Source: Nicotiana tabacum (lineage: Eukaryota > Streptophyta > Magnoliopsida > Solanales > Solanaceae). From it: DNA of 64,000 nucleotides. Each line of letters opens with the position of its first letter. Within the stretch, counting starts at the first letter, position 1. The stretch covers positions 189,709,948 to 189,773,947 of the forward strand of contig NC_134082.1 in the NCBI RefSeq assembly GCF_000715075.1, written 5' to 3'. The notes under the pieces were generated by a model. It saw only the letters and a program-made list of their open reading frames with translations. It ran no database searches and was not told the DNA's origin. This document shows, piece after piece, positions 10,345 to 21,150 of the stretch. Both the position numbers and the translations under genes were made by a program.

Positions 10345-10690
10345 GTTTCGGATAAACAACAGATGATGCATTTAGGGCTATATTTGAAAAGAGCAGCCTG
10401 GTCGGGTTAGATGCTATGGTATATCGGAGACGACAAGCTCTCTAAAAAAAGATGAAGAAATCACCAAACTTAAACAACAAATGCGATATTTGTTTAGTCA
10501 ATTGGTGAAAAACAACCCTACACTGGATTTTAATGATATGCAAGATTGTGTTGGATCTAATATTCCTTCACTGGTTGATGCAAGTAGTGCACGAGCTATA
10601 AAAGGTCATAATCTACCACATTCTTCTGGCTCAACTCATGCCCCAAGTCTTGAAAATGTATTTATATTTCACCAAATAGTACACCTGTAA
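10345..10690 (+). pseudogene. CACTA transposase Tnp1-like C-terminal remnant
   Basis: The end of a plant Ptta/En/Spm-type (Tnp1) protein, thought to bind subterminal repeats. Reading from about 10355, a DDAFRAIF stretch is followed, after a single-base frame change near 10388, by PGRVRCYG, the usual motif of this family. A charged coiled-coil-like segment follows (KKDEEITKLKQQMRYLFSQL), then an NNP.LDFNDMQDCVG-type tail and a Ser/His-rich end. The stop is at about 10688. The upstream part of the protein is not seen in the window. It is broken by the frameshift. Its position, about 540 bp from the element's rejoined 3' end, fits CACTA gene order. Confidence 0.7.
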
Positions 10691-11230
10691 TTCTGTGCAA
10701 CGTAATGCTGGGTGGTTATGTTGATTGTTGCGATTATAGAAGGAGATAGGTAAAATGTATGTTAATTCACAATTTTGCTTCTCTTTCACTTGTATATCTT
10801 TTTTGTGTTTGACATTGTTATGCTATAGTAGTGAAATAAAATATCATTAGTTCTTAGTAAGATATAATCAGTGCATACTATATATTTGTTTCTTTCTAAT
10901 TTTTAATTTATTTTGAATGTGTAGGAAAATACCGGTGATGCAATTGGAAATAGTGGCCACAAATCAATTTGATTCATTAAAGTGAATGGTGAAGACCGTT
11001 TGAACAATTGTGATGTTTATTTTTTTATATTGATACTATAAATATGAATACATTTGGTTTTGTCGAGGTTTTTGCTAGTGAACTTCTTGAACCAACAGTG
11101 TTTTATTACTATAGATAGTACACAAAGTATATTTCTTTGTTGAAGTTTATTTCAAGTATATGCATTTGAATTATTTTTATTATTTTATTTATTATCTAAT
11201 TTAATGCTTGAGATCATTATATATATATTG
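10691..11230 (+). other. CACTA-1 3' flank up to the TEK-1 insertion
   Basis: AT-rich, non-coding. The Tnp1-like reading frame has ended and the sequence runs to ...tatatatattg, where TEK-1 begins. It should be contiguous with 21151 in the uninterrupted element. Confidence 0.5.
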
Positions 11231-11934
11231 TGTCACAACCCGGATTTCCCACCCTCGGGAGTCGTGATGGTGATAACAAATGGGAGCTAGGCAAGCCAAA
11301 CCTTAACTACTTGCTGCACATTCATTTTTGCTTCTTTTTAACAAACACAAATCGATAATATGATAAAAGCGGAATTTTAAATAAATAAGCGGAAGTCAAC
11401 AATTATATATCTTAAGGCTACGTCTATTTCAACTTTTAAACCTCCAATACCCAAAACCTGGTGTCACAGACTGTCTAAGAGTTACTACATATAAGGTCTG
11501 AAGAAATACAATACATTGTTTCTGAACAAAAGGAAATGAAACATGAAATAGAGATAGAGGGAGACGCCAGGGCCTGTAGACGCCTGCAGGTATACCTTGG
11601 GTCTCCAGGTGGACTAAAGGAAGCACTCCAACTACTGTCCAAAAGCTGCTCCTGGATCTGCACACAGTGCAGAGTGTAGTATCAGCACAATCAACCCCAT
11701 GTGCTGGTAAGTGTCTAGCCTAACCTCGGCGAAGTAGTGATGAGGCTAGGACCAAACTACCAAATAAACCTGTGCAGTTCAAATGTATATACAGTGGAAA
11801 AGAAATACAAAAAATAACCAGTCAATGTGGGAGGGGGAAACATGGTGTGGGGGAGATAACAGTTCCGAATAAAAAGCATCAAGTAAGGAAAGAAACAACA
11901 TAACTCGAATATCAAAAATAAATCAGAAATCAAC

Positions 11935-12610
11935 AATTTGCACGACATCACCCTTCGTGCTTTTACTCTCGTCCTCTCCAAAGCAATTTTATAATAAAAG
12001 TGTGCACGACATCACCCTTCGTGCTTTTACTTTCGTCCTCACCAAATCAATCATATAATAAAGATGTGCACGGCACCACCCTTCGTGCTTTTACTCACTT
12101 TCCTCACCATATAATCAATGAAAATCGGTACGGAATGGCACATCGTACGGTACGACATTACCCTTCATGCTTCACACTCTTTCCTCACAATAGCAAACAA
12201 TGCACGGTATCATCCTTAGCACTTTAACACTCTTCCTCACCCAAACAACAATCACAAGAAAAAGGGCAAGGAAATAAACAAAATAGTAATAGAGATCCCG
12301 GCAAGGGAACTACAGTTAAACAATTAAATCCCGGCAAGGGAACAACATCAAAAATCTCAACATCCCGGCAAGGGAGATAATCAACATAGCAACTATATCC
12401 CAGCAAGGGAACAATTTAATAACTCTTTCTCTTTCTTTCACTTTTATTTCGTAACTCATTTTACCACTTGAGCCAATGCTTTAAAGGGTTCAATCATCTC
12501 ATATACTTTCACAATTCACAATATAACTTGAGTCAATGCTCCAAAGGGTTCAATCATCTCATATACTTTCACATTTCATAATATAACTTGAGCCAATGCT
12601 CCTCGATGTT
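11935..12610 (-). repeat. Three tandem-repeat families inside TEK-1 3' LTR
   Basis: In order: a ~60 bp unit with catcacccttcgtgcttttac (about five copies, 11940-12230), a ~30 bp unit with atcccggcaagggaac (four copies, 12294-12412), and a ~61 bp unit with ttgagccaatgctccaaagg (three copies, 12468-12605). The sister LTR has the same families at 18915-19570 with about six, two and three copies, so copy number has changed since insertion. Confidence 0.8.
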
Positions 12611-13335
12611 CAAGGTTACAATTCCTTCCACAAACTTTCCACAACAGTTAGAAATTATCACCAAGGCATGAAAGACACAACAAAATCAAGATTTTCAAAA
12701 AGACTCACGGTCATGCTAGACACCAACGTATAGATACTTGTCACCATACCTATACGTCGCACTCAACAATTATCATGCAGAAAATAAGACTCAACTCCTA
12801 ATCCCTAAAGCTAAGGTTAGACCAAACAATTACCTCGATGCAACGAACATAATTCAAGCCTCAACTACCACTTTACCTCTTGTTTCCACCACCAACTCGC
12901 TTGTACCTAGCCACAATTTACTTAACGATGTCAATAAATGCTAAATGAATCAATTCTAATGCATGAAAATAGGTTTTATAAAGATTTCCCCAAAAAGTCA
13001 AAAATCGACCCCGGGCCTGCTTGGTCTAAACCCAAAATTTGGACCAAAACCCGATTATCCATTTACCCCCGAGCCCGGATATATAATTAGTTTTGGAATC
13101 TGACCTCAATTTGAGGTCTAAATCCCCAAATTTCAATATTCTTAGGTTTTGCCCAAAATTCCCAATTCCACCATGAAAACGTTAGACTCTAGGATGAAAT
13201 CTTGTTAAAAGAAGTTAAGGAGTGAAAGAAATAAGTTAAAAATCACTTACTAGTGTTTTGGGAAATGAAGGAGCGTTTGAAAAATCGCCTCTTATGTTTT
13301 AGGGTTTTGAAAAGAGAAAAATAACTGAAAAGTCC

Positions 13336-13346
13336 ATTTAAATATA
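13336..13346 (-). promoter_or_regulatory. Putative TATA box of TEK-1 LTR
   Basis: On the minus strand, gagtatatttaaatggac gives a TATA-like core and is followed about 45 nt downstream by aaaaccctaaaac, a telo-box-like motif frequent in plant 5' leaders. The same pair occurs in the sister LTR at about 20303-20314. Inferred from sequence only. Confidence 0.45.
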
Positions 13347-14240
13347 CTCCTCTGAGACCCTCTCCGCGGACCGCATAAAAAAGACTGCGACCGCGGAACG
13401 CAAGAAACCGAACGTGGCCACGAAGGCTTGGCCTTGCTCACCGCGGACCGCACGAATCCCACCGCTGTCGCGTAGTTCCCACCGCGACCGCGAAGCTTCC
13501 ACCGCGCACCCGAGACCTGGCTTTAGAGACCTGCAACATATCTGAATTTGCAACTTTTTACTAAGTGTAAAAACATCCCGAAACTCACCCGATCCCTCGG
13601 GGCTCCAAACCAAATGTCATGGTAACTCAAAAACATCATATGGACCTACTTGTGCGATCACATCATCAAAATAAAATGTAAAATCATGAATTAAACCTCA
13701 AAACTCAACATTTTTATCAAGAACTCTCAAAGTTCATAACTCTTCAACTGGAAGTCCAACTCACGTCAAATAAACTCCATTTTTAACCAAATTTCACAGT
13801 TATCTTTCAAATACTATAACAAGTTGTACTGGGATCCGGAACCAAAATATGGGCCCGATAACATTTTTTTCAACCATTAATTCTTTTCTTTTTTCCTTAG
13901 ATAATTCAGTAAAACAATTGTTTTCAAAAAAAATGATTTCGAAGGCTTGGGACGTTGGAATTCATTTCCGGGCATACGCCCAAGTCCCATATTTTATTAC
14001 GGACCTCCCGGTATCATCGGAACACGGATCCGGGTACGTTTGCTAAGAGTGTTGACCAAAGTCAACCATAATCAAAGTTTTAACTCTAAATTTCTATTTC
14101 TGCTATTGTCACATAGAAGGCTTTCCGAATATAGGTCCGAACCACACACATAAATCAAGGTGGGGTAAAAAGGAAGGTTTGTCGGCCTCGAAACACTGAA
14201 TGCACTTTCAACAATAGTGATGACCTTTTGGGTCATCACA

Positions 14241-14254
14241 TTCTCCACCTCTAA
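14241..14254 (-). promoter_or_regulatory. Polypurine tract of TEK-1
   Basis: The minus strand reads tagaggtggagaa and then TGTGATGACCC, the LTR start. It is the plus-strand primer site of this element. Confidence 0.8.
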
Positions 14255-15118
14255 AGCAACCGTTCGTCCTTGAACGGATATAAGAAGGAAGTACCTGAGT
14301 CAGGAAAAAGATGGGGATAACGGCTCCGCATATCGAACTCGGACTCCCAGGTCGATGCCTCAGTGGGCTGACCTCCCCACTGAACACGAACAGAAGGAGA
14401 ACTCTTCGACCTCAATTGACGAACCTGCCGGTCTAGAATATCTACCGGCTCCTCCTCATATGACAAGTCCTTATCCAATTGGACAGTGCTGAAATCTAAT
14501 ACGTGGGATGGATCGCCATGATATTTCCGAAGCATGGACACATGAAACACTGGATGCACGACTGATAAACTTGGCGGCAACGCAAGTCTATAAGCCACCT
14601 CTCCCACTCGATCAAGAATCTCAAATGGGCCAATGAACCTAGGGTAAGCTTGCCCTTCTTCCCAAATCTCATCACACCCTTCATAGGAGACACTCAAAGC
14701 AATACCTGCTCACCTACCATGAAGGCCAAATCTCAAACCTTGTAGTTCGCATAACTCTTTTGACTGGACTGAGTTGTACGAAGCCTGTCCTGAATAATCC
14801 TGACCTTATCCAAAACCTTCTAAACCAGATCTGTACCTAACAATCGAGCCTCTCCCGGCTCAAACCATCCAACCGGAGATCGACATCGCCTACCACATGA
14901 AGCCTCTTAAGGAGCCATCTAGATACTCGACTGGTAGTTGTTGTTGTAGGCAAACTCTGCTAAAGGCAAAAACTAATCCCACGAGCCTCCAAAGTCAATG
15001 ACACAAGCTCGGAGCATATCCTCCAAAATCTGAATAGTCCGCTCGGACTGCCCGTCCGTCTAAGGATGAAATGTTGTACTCAACTCAACTTGGGTGCCCA
15101 ACTCTCACTGAAATACTG
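14251..15118 (-). pseudogene. TEK-1 integrase C-terminal half with chromodomain
   Basis: The last part of Pol. From 14650 down to 14251 it reads FIGPFEILDRVGEVAYRL..., the motif VVHPVFHVSMLRKY of plant Ty3-gypsy integrases, and a chromodomain-like end (PVDILDRQVRQLRSKS ... WESEFDMRSRYPHLF). Such a domain can direct integration to heterochromatin. Upstream of about 14650 a frameshift occurs, and between 14700 and 15118 the integrase core carries many in-frame stops (for example before ELGTQVELSTTFHP and inside it). It is the continuation of 15257-15722 across the SINE. Non-functional. Confidence 0.85.
14260..14277 (-). other. AGGA-loop hairpin before TEK-1 3' LTR
   Basis: Plus strand ccgttcg-tcct-tgaacgg; on the element's strand the stem ccgttc/gaacgg flanks loop AGGA, with one A.C mismatch next to the loop. 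It lies 19 nt before the LTR and here overlaps the last codons of the chromodomain frame. Equivalent hairpins are at 30674-30691 and 49018-49035. Confidence 0.6.
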
Positions 15119-15124
15119 TCCAGA

Positions 15125-15250
15125 CAACAACAACAACAACAACAATAACCCAGTATAATCCCACAAGTGGGGTCTGGGGAGGGTAATATGTACGCAGACC
15201 TTACCCCTACCCCGAAGGGTAGAGAGGTTGTTTCCAGGGTAGAAATTCTC
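15125..15250 (-). mobile_element. Tobacco-type SINE inserted in TEK-1 integrase
   Basis: On the minus strand it reads gaaacaacctctctaccc ... ggtctgcgtacatatta ... ccagaccccacttgtggg and ends in (TTG)n, the tail typical of the Solanaceae TS-like SINEs. It is about 126 bp, shorter than the ~200 bp usual for the family, so 5' truncated. A direct repeat tccaga flanks it (15119-15124 and 15251-15256), and the integrase sequence continues on both sides, which supports a real insertion. Confidence 0.8.
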
Positions 15251-15256
15251 TCCAGA

Positions 15257-15722
15257 AATGCGAGGTAAACTGCACACCTCAGTCTGAGATGATAGATACA
15301 GGCACACCGTAAAGATGAACAATCTCCCAGATATAGATCTTATCTAACCTCTCGGATAAATAGGAGACTGCCACAGGAATGAAATGCGTTGACTTGGTTA
15401 GCCTATCAATAATGACCCACACTGCGTCAAACTTCTTCCGAGTCTGCGGGAGTCCAACAACGAAGTCCATAGTGACCTGCTCCCACTTCCACTCGGGAAG
15501 CTTAATCCTCTGAAATAAACCACAAGGTCTCTGATGCTCATACTTAACCTGCTGACAATTCAAACACCAAGCTACATATGCAACAATATCCTTCTTCATT
15601 CTACGCCACCAATAATGCTGCCGCAAATCGTGATACATCTTTGCGGCACTCGGATGAATAGAGTACCGGGAGCTATGGGCCTCCTCTAAAATCAACTCTC
15701 GGAGCCCATCCACATTAGGCAC
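15257..15722 (-). pseudogene. TEK-1 integrase, zinc-binding and N-terminal core
   Basis: The H2C2 zinc-binding motif is visible (H in AHSSRYSIHPS, then WCLNCQQ), followed by the core start with MDFVVGLP (first catalytic Asp) and VPVSIISD (second Asp). A TGA stop follows the second Asp, and shortly after it the SINE interrupts the gene (HFW|SINE). The catalytic Glu lies beyond the SINE in the decayed half. The lineage matches TEK-3. Confidence 0.88.
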
Positions 15723-15760
15723 ACAAACTCGACCCTACAATCTCAAAACTCCATCATCAT

Positions 15761-16992
15761 CTAAGGTAACCTGCTTGGCACCTCCACGCTGCATCGGTCT
15801 CTAAGGACACACAAATGGGGATCATCATACTGTTGATCATGGATACGCTCCAATAAAGAAGAACGAGCAACCGTGTAGGCCAATACACGACTAGGCTCAG
15901 AAATATCCAACCTCACAAACTGATTGGCCAAAGCCTGAACGTCCAAAGCAAGCAATCTCTCACCGACCGGAATATAAGCAAGATTGCCCATACTGGCTGA
16001 CTTCCTATTCAACGCATTGACCACCACGTTGGCCTTTCTCGGATAATACAAGATAGTGATATCATAATCTTTCAACTACAACCACCTCCTCTATCTCAAA
16101 TTCAACTCATTTTGCTTGAACAAATACTGAAGACTCTTGTGATCTATGAACACCTCACATGCCACGCTATACAGATAATACCTCCAAATCTTCAATGCTG
16201 CGAAGCATAGGCAATGACCTTGCCATCCTGTATCAACACTGCACCAAGCCCAATACGAGATGCATCACAATAAACTGTATAAGGACTTGAACTTGTGGGC
16301 AAAACCAACACCGATGTCGTAGTCAGAGCTGTCTTGAGCCTCTGAAAGCTCGCCTCACACTTGTCTAACCATCTGAATTGGGCACCCTTCTGGGTCAACC
16401 TAGTCATCGAGGTTGCGATAGATGAGAACCCCTCCACGAACCGACGGTAGTAGCCTGCCAATCCCAAGAAACTTCGAATCTCTGTAGCTGATGCTAGTCT
16501 AGGCCAGTTCTTGACTTCCTCAATCATCTTCGGATCAACCTGAATACCCTCTGCTGATACAATCTGACCCAGAAATGCAACTGAACTCAACCAAAACTCA
16601 CACTTCGAGAACTTAGCATATAACTGGCTATCCCTCAAGGTTTGAAGAACCACTCCAAGATGTTGCTCGTGCTCCTACCGACTGCGGGAATATATCAAAA
16701 TATCATCAATGAAGACTATCATGAATGAGTCCAAATAAGGCCTGAACACCCGGTTCATCAAATCCATAAAGGTTGCTAAGGCATTGGTCAACCCAAATGA
16801 CATAACCAAGAACTCATAATGTCCGTACCGAGTGCAGAAAGCTATCTTAGGGACATCGGATGCCCTAATCCTCAACTGAAGATAGCAAGATCTCAAATCA
16901 ATCTTTGAGAACACCTTGGCACCCTTAAGTTGATCAAACAAATCATTGATTCTCGGCAATGAATACTTATTCTTGATTGTAACCTTGTTCAA
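15761..16992 (-). pseudogene. TEK-1 reverse transcriptase and RNase H
   Basis: Reads continuously in homology but through several stops. RT fingers/palm at 16992-16675 include FSKIDLRS (motif A Asp), [11 protein letters not shown] and the catalytic FIDDILIYS. Thumb and connection at 16653-16192 include [15 protein letters not shown] and RNase H start [13 protein letters not shown] (first acidic residue). The middle of RNase H, 16076-16191, is full of stops. The RNase H end and linker are at 16075-15761 (LKDYDITILYYP). Expected GYHQ in motif A reads CYLQ. Inactive as a polyprotein. Confidence 0.87.
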
Positions 16993-17724
16993 CTATCGAT
17001 AATCAATACATATTCTCATCGATCTGTCCTTCTTCTTAACAAATAACACTGTAGCACCCCAAGGCGAAACACTGGGTCTAATGAAACCCTTCTCAAGCAA
17101 GTCTTGCAATAGTTCCTTCAACTCTTTCAACTCCGGTGGGGCCATACGATATGGCGGGATAGGAATGGGTTGAGTACCCGGAGCCAAATCAATGCAAAAG
17201 TCAATATCCCTATTGGGTGGCATACCCGATAGGTCCGAAGGGAAAACATCAGGAAACTCTCGAACAATGGGAACAGAAACAATAGAAGGGACCTCAGCAC
17301 TAGAATCACAAACATATGCCAAATAGTCCAAACACCCCTTCTCGACCATATGCCGAGCCTTCATATACGAGATAACATTGCGGGTAGAATGACCAAGAGT
17401 CCCTCTCCACTCTAAACGGGGCAAATCCGGTAAGTCTAAGGTCATAGTCTTGGCATGACAGTCCAAGATAGCGTGGTAAGGTGATAACCAGTCCACCTCC
17501 AATATAATATCGAAATCGACCATGTCTAGAAGCAACAAATCCACACGAGTCTCAATACCCCCAATCACAACAATACAAGAATGATGGACTTGATATACCA
17601 CAATAGAATCACCCACCGGTGTAGACACATAAATAGGAATACTCAATGAATCACTAGGCATGACCAGATATGGTGCAAAATAAGATGACACATACGAGTA
17701 GGTAGACCCTGGATCAAATAACAC
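16993..17724 (-). pseudogene. TEK-1 aspartic protease and RT N-terminus
   Basis: The protease active site LFDPGSTYSYVS is intact (Asp at 17713-17715), followed by the flap/second loop VDFDIILEVDWLS. After a linker comes the RT start: [28 protein letters not shown] and ICIDYR. A TAG stop at 16993-16995 interrupts RT exactly where a Gln codon stands in relatives. The frame opens upstream into the gag remnant. Confidence 0.88.
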
Positions 17725-18017
17725 TGAAGCATCTCTCTCACAAACCAGAATAGTACCTGTAATGACTGCATCTAAAGCCTCAGCCTCAGGCCTGGCTATA
17801 AGGGCATAACATTGAGGCTGGGCCCCACCACCATGAACTACATCTCTAGGATGACCTGCAGCAAGCTGGCCTCCACCTCTGGCGGCCTGAGCTCCACCTC
17901 TAGTACCTCTACTTCCACCTCTAGCACGGCTTCAACCTCGCCCTCTACCTCTCGTGGGAGCTGTTGTTGGGGGCTCAAGCTGCTGAGTGGAGGATGAGGA
18001 AGCGCGTGTTCTTGCCA
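17725..18017 (-). pseudogene. TEK-1 gag remnant lacking the capsid core
   Basis: The frame begins MARTRASSSSTQQLEPPTT at 18017, typical of the Gag N-terminus in Solanaceae chromoviruses, and passes through an in-frame TGA into an Arg/Gly-rich (RG)n segment and QCYALIARPEA, normally found after the zinc knuckle next to protease. The ~1 kb capsid and CCHC region between them is absent. RG-rich sequence on both sides may have guided the deletion. Confidence 0.7.
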
Positions 18018-18200
18018 TCTACAAAAGAACATATTAGATGTTCAATTAGCATTGAGAAACAAAACCGCACGATGAGAAAGAACAAATGTGAAGTTTTTCC
18101 TAACTCTGTAGCCTCTAGGGGATAAATACAAATGTCTCCGTACCGATCCCCCAAACTCTACTAAGCTTGTCTGTGAAGTGAGACCTATGTAACCTAGAGC

Positions 18201-18212
18201 TCTGATACCAAC
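18201..18212 (-). promoter_or_regulatory. Primer binding site of TEK-1 (initiator tRNA-Met)
   Basis: On the minus strand TGGTATCAGAGC follows the 5' LTR end (…GTGACA) after two bases. It is complementary to the 3' end of initiator tRNA-Met, the usual primer in chromoviruses. The same site is in TEK-2 and TEK-3. Confidence 0.9.
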
Positions 18213-18213
18213 T

Positions 18214-21150
18214 TGTCACGACCCGGATTTCCCACCCTCGGGAGTCGTGATGGTGATAACAAATGGGAGCTAGGCAAGCCAAACCTTAACTACTTGCTGC
18301 ACATTCATTTTTGCTTCTTTTTAACAAACACAAATCGATAATATGATAAAAGCGGAATTTTAAATAAATAAGCGGAAGTCAACAATTATATATCTTAAGG
18401 CTACGTCTATTTCAACTTTTAAACCTCCAATACCCAAAACCTGGTGTCACAGACTGTCTAAGAGTTACTACATATAAGGTCTGAAGAAATACAATACATT
18501 GTTTCTGAACAAAAGGAAATGAAACATGAAATAGAGATAGAGGGAGACGCCAGGGCCTGTAGACGCCTGCAGGTATACCTTGGGTCTCCAGGTGGACTAA
18601 AGGAAGCACTCCAACTACTGTCCAAAAGCTGCTCCTGGATTTGCACACAGTGCAGAGTGTAGTATCAGCACAATCGACCCCATGTGCTGGTAAGTGTCTA
18701 GCCTAACCTCGGCGAAGTAGTGACGAGGCTAGGACCAAACTACCAAATAAACCTGTGCAGTTCAAATGTATATACAGTGGAAAAGAAATACAAAAAATAA
18801 CCAGTCAATGTGGGAGGGGGAAACATGGTGTGGGGGAGATAACAGTTCCGAATAAAAAGCATCAAGTAAGGAAAGAAACAACATAACTTGAATATCAAAA
18901 TGAATCAGAACTCAACAATTTGCACGGCATCACCTTCGTGCTTTTACTCTCGTCCTCTCCAAAGAAATTTTATAATAAAAGTGTGCATGGCATCACCCTT
19001 CGTGCTTCTACTTTCGTCCTCACCAAATCAATCACATAATAAAGATGTGCACGACACCACTCTTCGTGCTTTTACTCTCTTTCCTCATCATATAATTAAT
19101 GAAAATCGGTACGAAATGGTACGTCGTACGACACGACATCACCTTTCGTGCTTTACACTCTTTGCTCACAATAGCAAACAATGCACGACATCACCCTTCG
19201 TGCTTTAACACTCTTTACTCACAATAGCAAACAATGCACGGCATCACGCTTCATGCTTTAACACTCTTCATCACCCAAACAACAATCACAAGCAAAAGGG
19301 CAAGGGAATAAACAAAATAGTAATAGAGATCGAGGCAAGGGAACTACAGTTAAATAATTAAATCCCGGCAAGGGAACAACATCAATAATCTCAACATCAG
19401 TTAAATATTTCATAACTCACTTTACCACTTGAGCCAATGCTCTAAAGGGTTCAATAATCTCATATACTTTCACAATATAAAAATATAACTTGAGCCAATG
19501 CTCCAAAGGGTTCAATCATCTCATATACTTTCACAGTTCATAATATAACTTGAGCCAATGCTCCTTGATGTCCAAGATTACAATTCCTTCCACAAACTTT
19601 CCACAACAGTTAGAAATCATCACCAAGGTATGAAACACATAACGAAATCAAGATCTTCAAAATTTAAAGACACACGGTCATGCAAGAGACCAATGTATAC
19701 ATACTCATCACCATACCTATACGTCGTACTCAACAATTATCATGTAGCAAATAAGACTCAACTCCTAATCCCTCAAGCTAAGGTTAGACCAAATATTTAC
19801 CTCGATGCAACAGACACAATTCAAGCCTCAACTACCGCTTTACCTCTTGTTTCCACCACCAACTCGCTTATATCTAGCCACAATTTACTTAGCGATATCA
19901 ATAAATGATAAATGAATCAATTCTAATGCATGAAAATAGGTTTTATAAAGATTTCCCCAAAAAGTCAAAAATTGACCCCAGGCCCGCTTGGTCCAAACCC
20001 GAAATTCGGACAAAAACCCGATTATCCATTTACCCCCGAGCCCGGATATATAATTGGTTTTGGAATCCGACCTTAATTTGAGGTCTAAATCCCCAAATTT
20101 CAATATTCTTAGGTTTTGCCCAAAATTCCCAATTTCACCATGAAAACCCTAGACTCTAGGATAAAATCTTGTTAAAAAAAGTTAAGGAGTGAAAGAAATA
20201 AGTTAAAAATCACTTACTAGTGTTTTGGGAGAAGAATGAGCGATTGGAAAATCGCCTCTTCTGTTTTAGGGTTTTGAAAAGTGAAAAATAACTGAAAAGT
20301 CCGTTTAAATATACTCCTCTCAGACCCTCTCCGTGGACCTTATAAAAAGACTGCGACCGCGGAGCTCTATCGCGGACCGCAAGAAATTGAGCGCGGTCAC
20401 GAAGGCTTGGCCATTCTCACTGTGGACTGCACAAATTCCACCACGGTCGCGAAGTCCCCACCGCGGCCGCGAAGCTTCCACCGCAGACTGCGAGACCTGG
20501 GTTGAGAGACCTGCAACTTCTCTGAATCTACAACTTTTTTCTAAGTGTAAAAACATCTCAAAACTCACCCGAGACATCGGGGCTCCAAACGAAATGTCAT
20601 ACTAACTCAAAAATATCATATGGACCTACTCGTGCGATCACATCATCAAAATAACATGTAAACTCATGAATTAAACCTCAAAACTTAACATTTTCATCAA
20701 GAACTCTCAAAGTTCATAACTCTCCAACCGGAAGTTCAACTCACATCAAATAAACTCTGTTTTCACCAAATTTTACAGTTATCTTTCAAATACTATAACA
20801 AGTTTGTACCGGGCTCCAGAAGCAAAATACGGGCCCGATAAAAATGGTTTCAACCATTAATTCTTTTCTTTATTCCTTAGATAATTCAGTAAAACAATTT
20901 CTTTCAAAAAAAATGATTTCTAAGGCTTGGGACGTCGGAATTCATTTTCGGGCATACGCCCAAGTCCCATATTTTACTGCCGACCTCCCGGGATCGTCGA
21001 AACACAGATCCGGGTCCGTTTGCTAGAATGTTTACCAAAGTCAACCATAATCAAAGTTTTAACTCTAAAATTTCTATTTATCATATTTTCACATAGAAGG
21101 TTTTCCGAATATAGGTCCGGACCATGCACGTAAATCAAGGTGGGGTAAAA
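18214..21150 (-). repeat. 5' LTR of TEK-1, first ~70 bp lost
   Basis: Matches 11231-14170 over its length (2937 bp). The match stops at tggggtaaaa (21150); the 70 bp that end the sister LTR (14171-14240) are missing and CACTA-1 sequence follows. The missing piece includes the TG terminus needed for integration, so the loss occurred after insertion. Contains tandem repeats at 18915-19570. Confidence 0.9.

Larger units (their letters stand above)
6836..11230 (+). mobile_element. CACTA-1, left visible part (En/Spm superfamily DNA transposon)
   Basis: This AT-rich stretch ends in a Tnp1-like transposase C-terminal remnant and, read across the TEK-1 insertion, joins 21151-21628, which carries CACTA subterminal repeats and a TAGTG end. 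It also contains a prolyl 4-hydroxylase fragment and an antisense coding-like fragment. The 5' end is not visible because TAT-1 interrupts it. The element is immobile as seen: its termini are separated by nested insertions and its transposase is frameshifted. Assigning the whole stretch to one element is inference. Confidence 0.7.
11231..14240 (-). repeat. 3' LTR of TEK-1
   Basis: Minus-strand ends are TGTGATGACCC (at 14240) and CGGGTTGTGACA (at 11231), 3010 bp. The sister copy is at 18214-21150. The first ~690 bp from 11231 are nearly identical to the sister (about five differences, transitions), but beyond about 11935 differences become much denser. The copy holds tandem repeats at 11935-12610 and a TATA-like element at 13336-13346. 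Confidence 0.92.
11231..21150 (-). mobile_element. TEK-1: Tekay/Del-type chromovirus, Gag core missing
   Basis: Read on the minus strand: truncated 5' LTR (21150-18214), primer binding site for initiator tRNA-Met (18212-18201), protease-RT-RNase H-integrase-chromodomain (17724-14251), polypurine tract and 3' LTR (14240-11231). The internal region is about 4.0 kb, short for this lineage, because the capsid part of Gag is absent. The 5' LTR lacks its first ~70 bp; CACTA-1 sequence follows directly, so no target duplication can be read. Many stops and a SINE insertion make it inactive. Confidence 0.88.

Noticed and set aside
11429..11665. 78-codon minus-strand frame in TEK-1 LTR (also 18412-18648)
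   Set aside because: Lies in the LTR stretch with near-perfect copy identity; no domain and no independent evidence of coding.
17812..18032. Ser/Thr-rich or Val/Glu-rich frames on both strands near the TEK-1 gag remnant
   Set aside because: They are out-of-frame readings of the Arg/Gly-rich gag segment.
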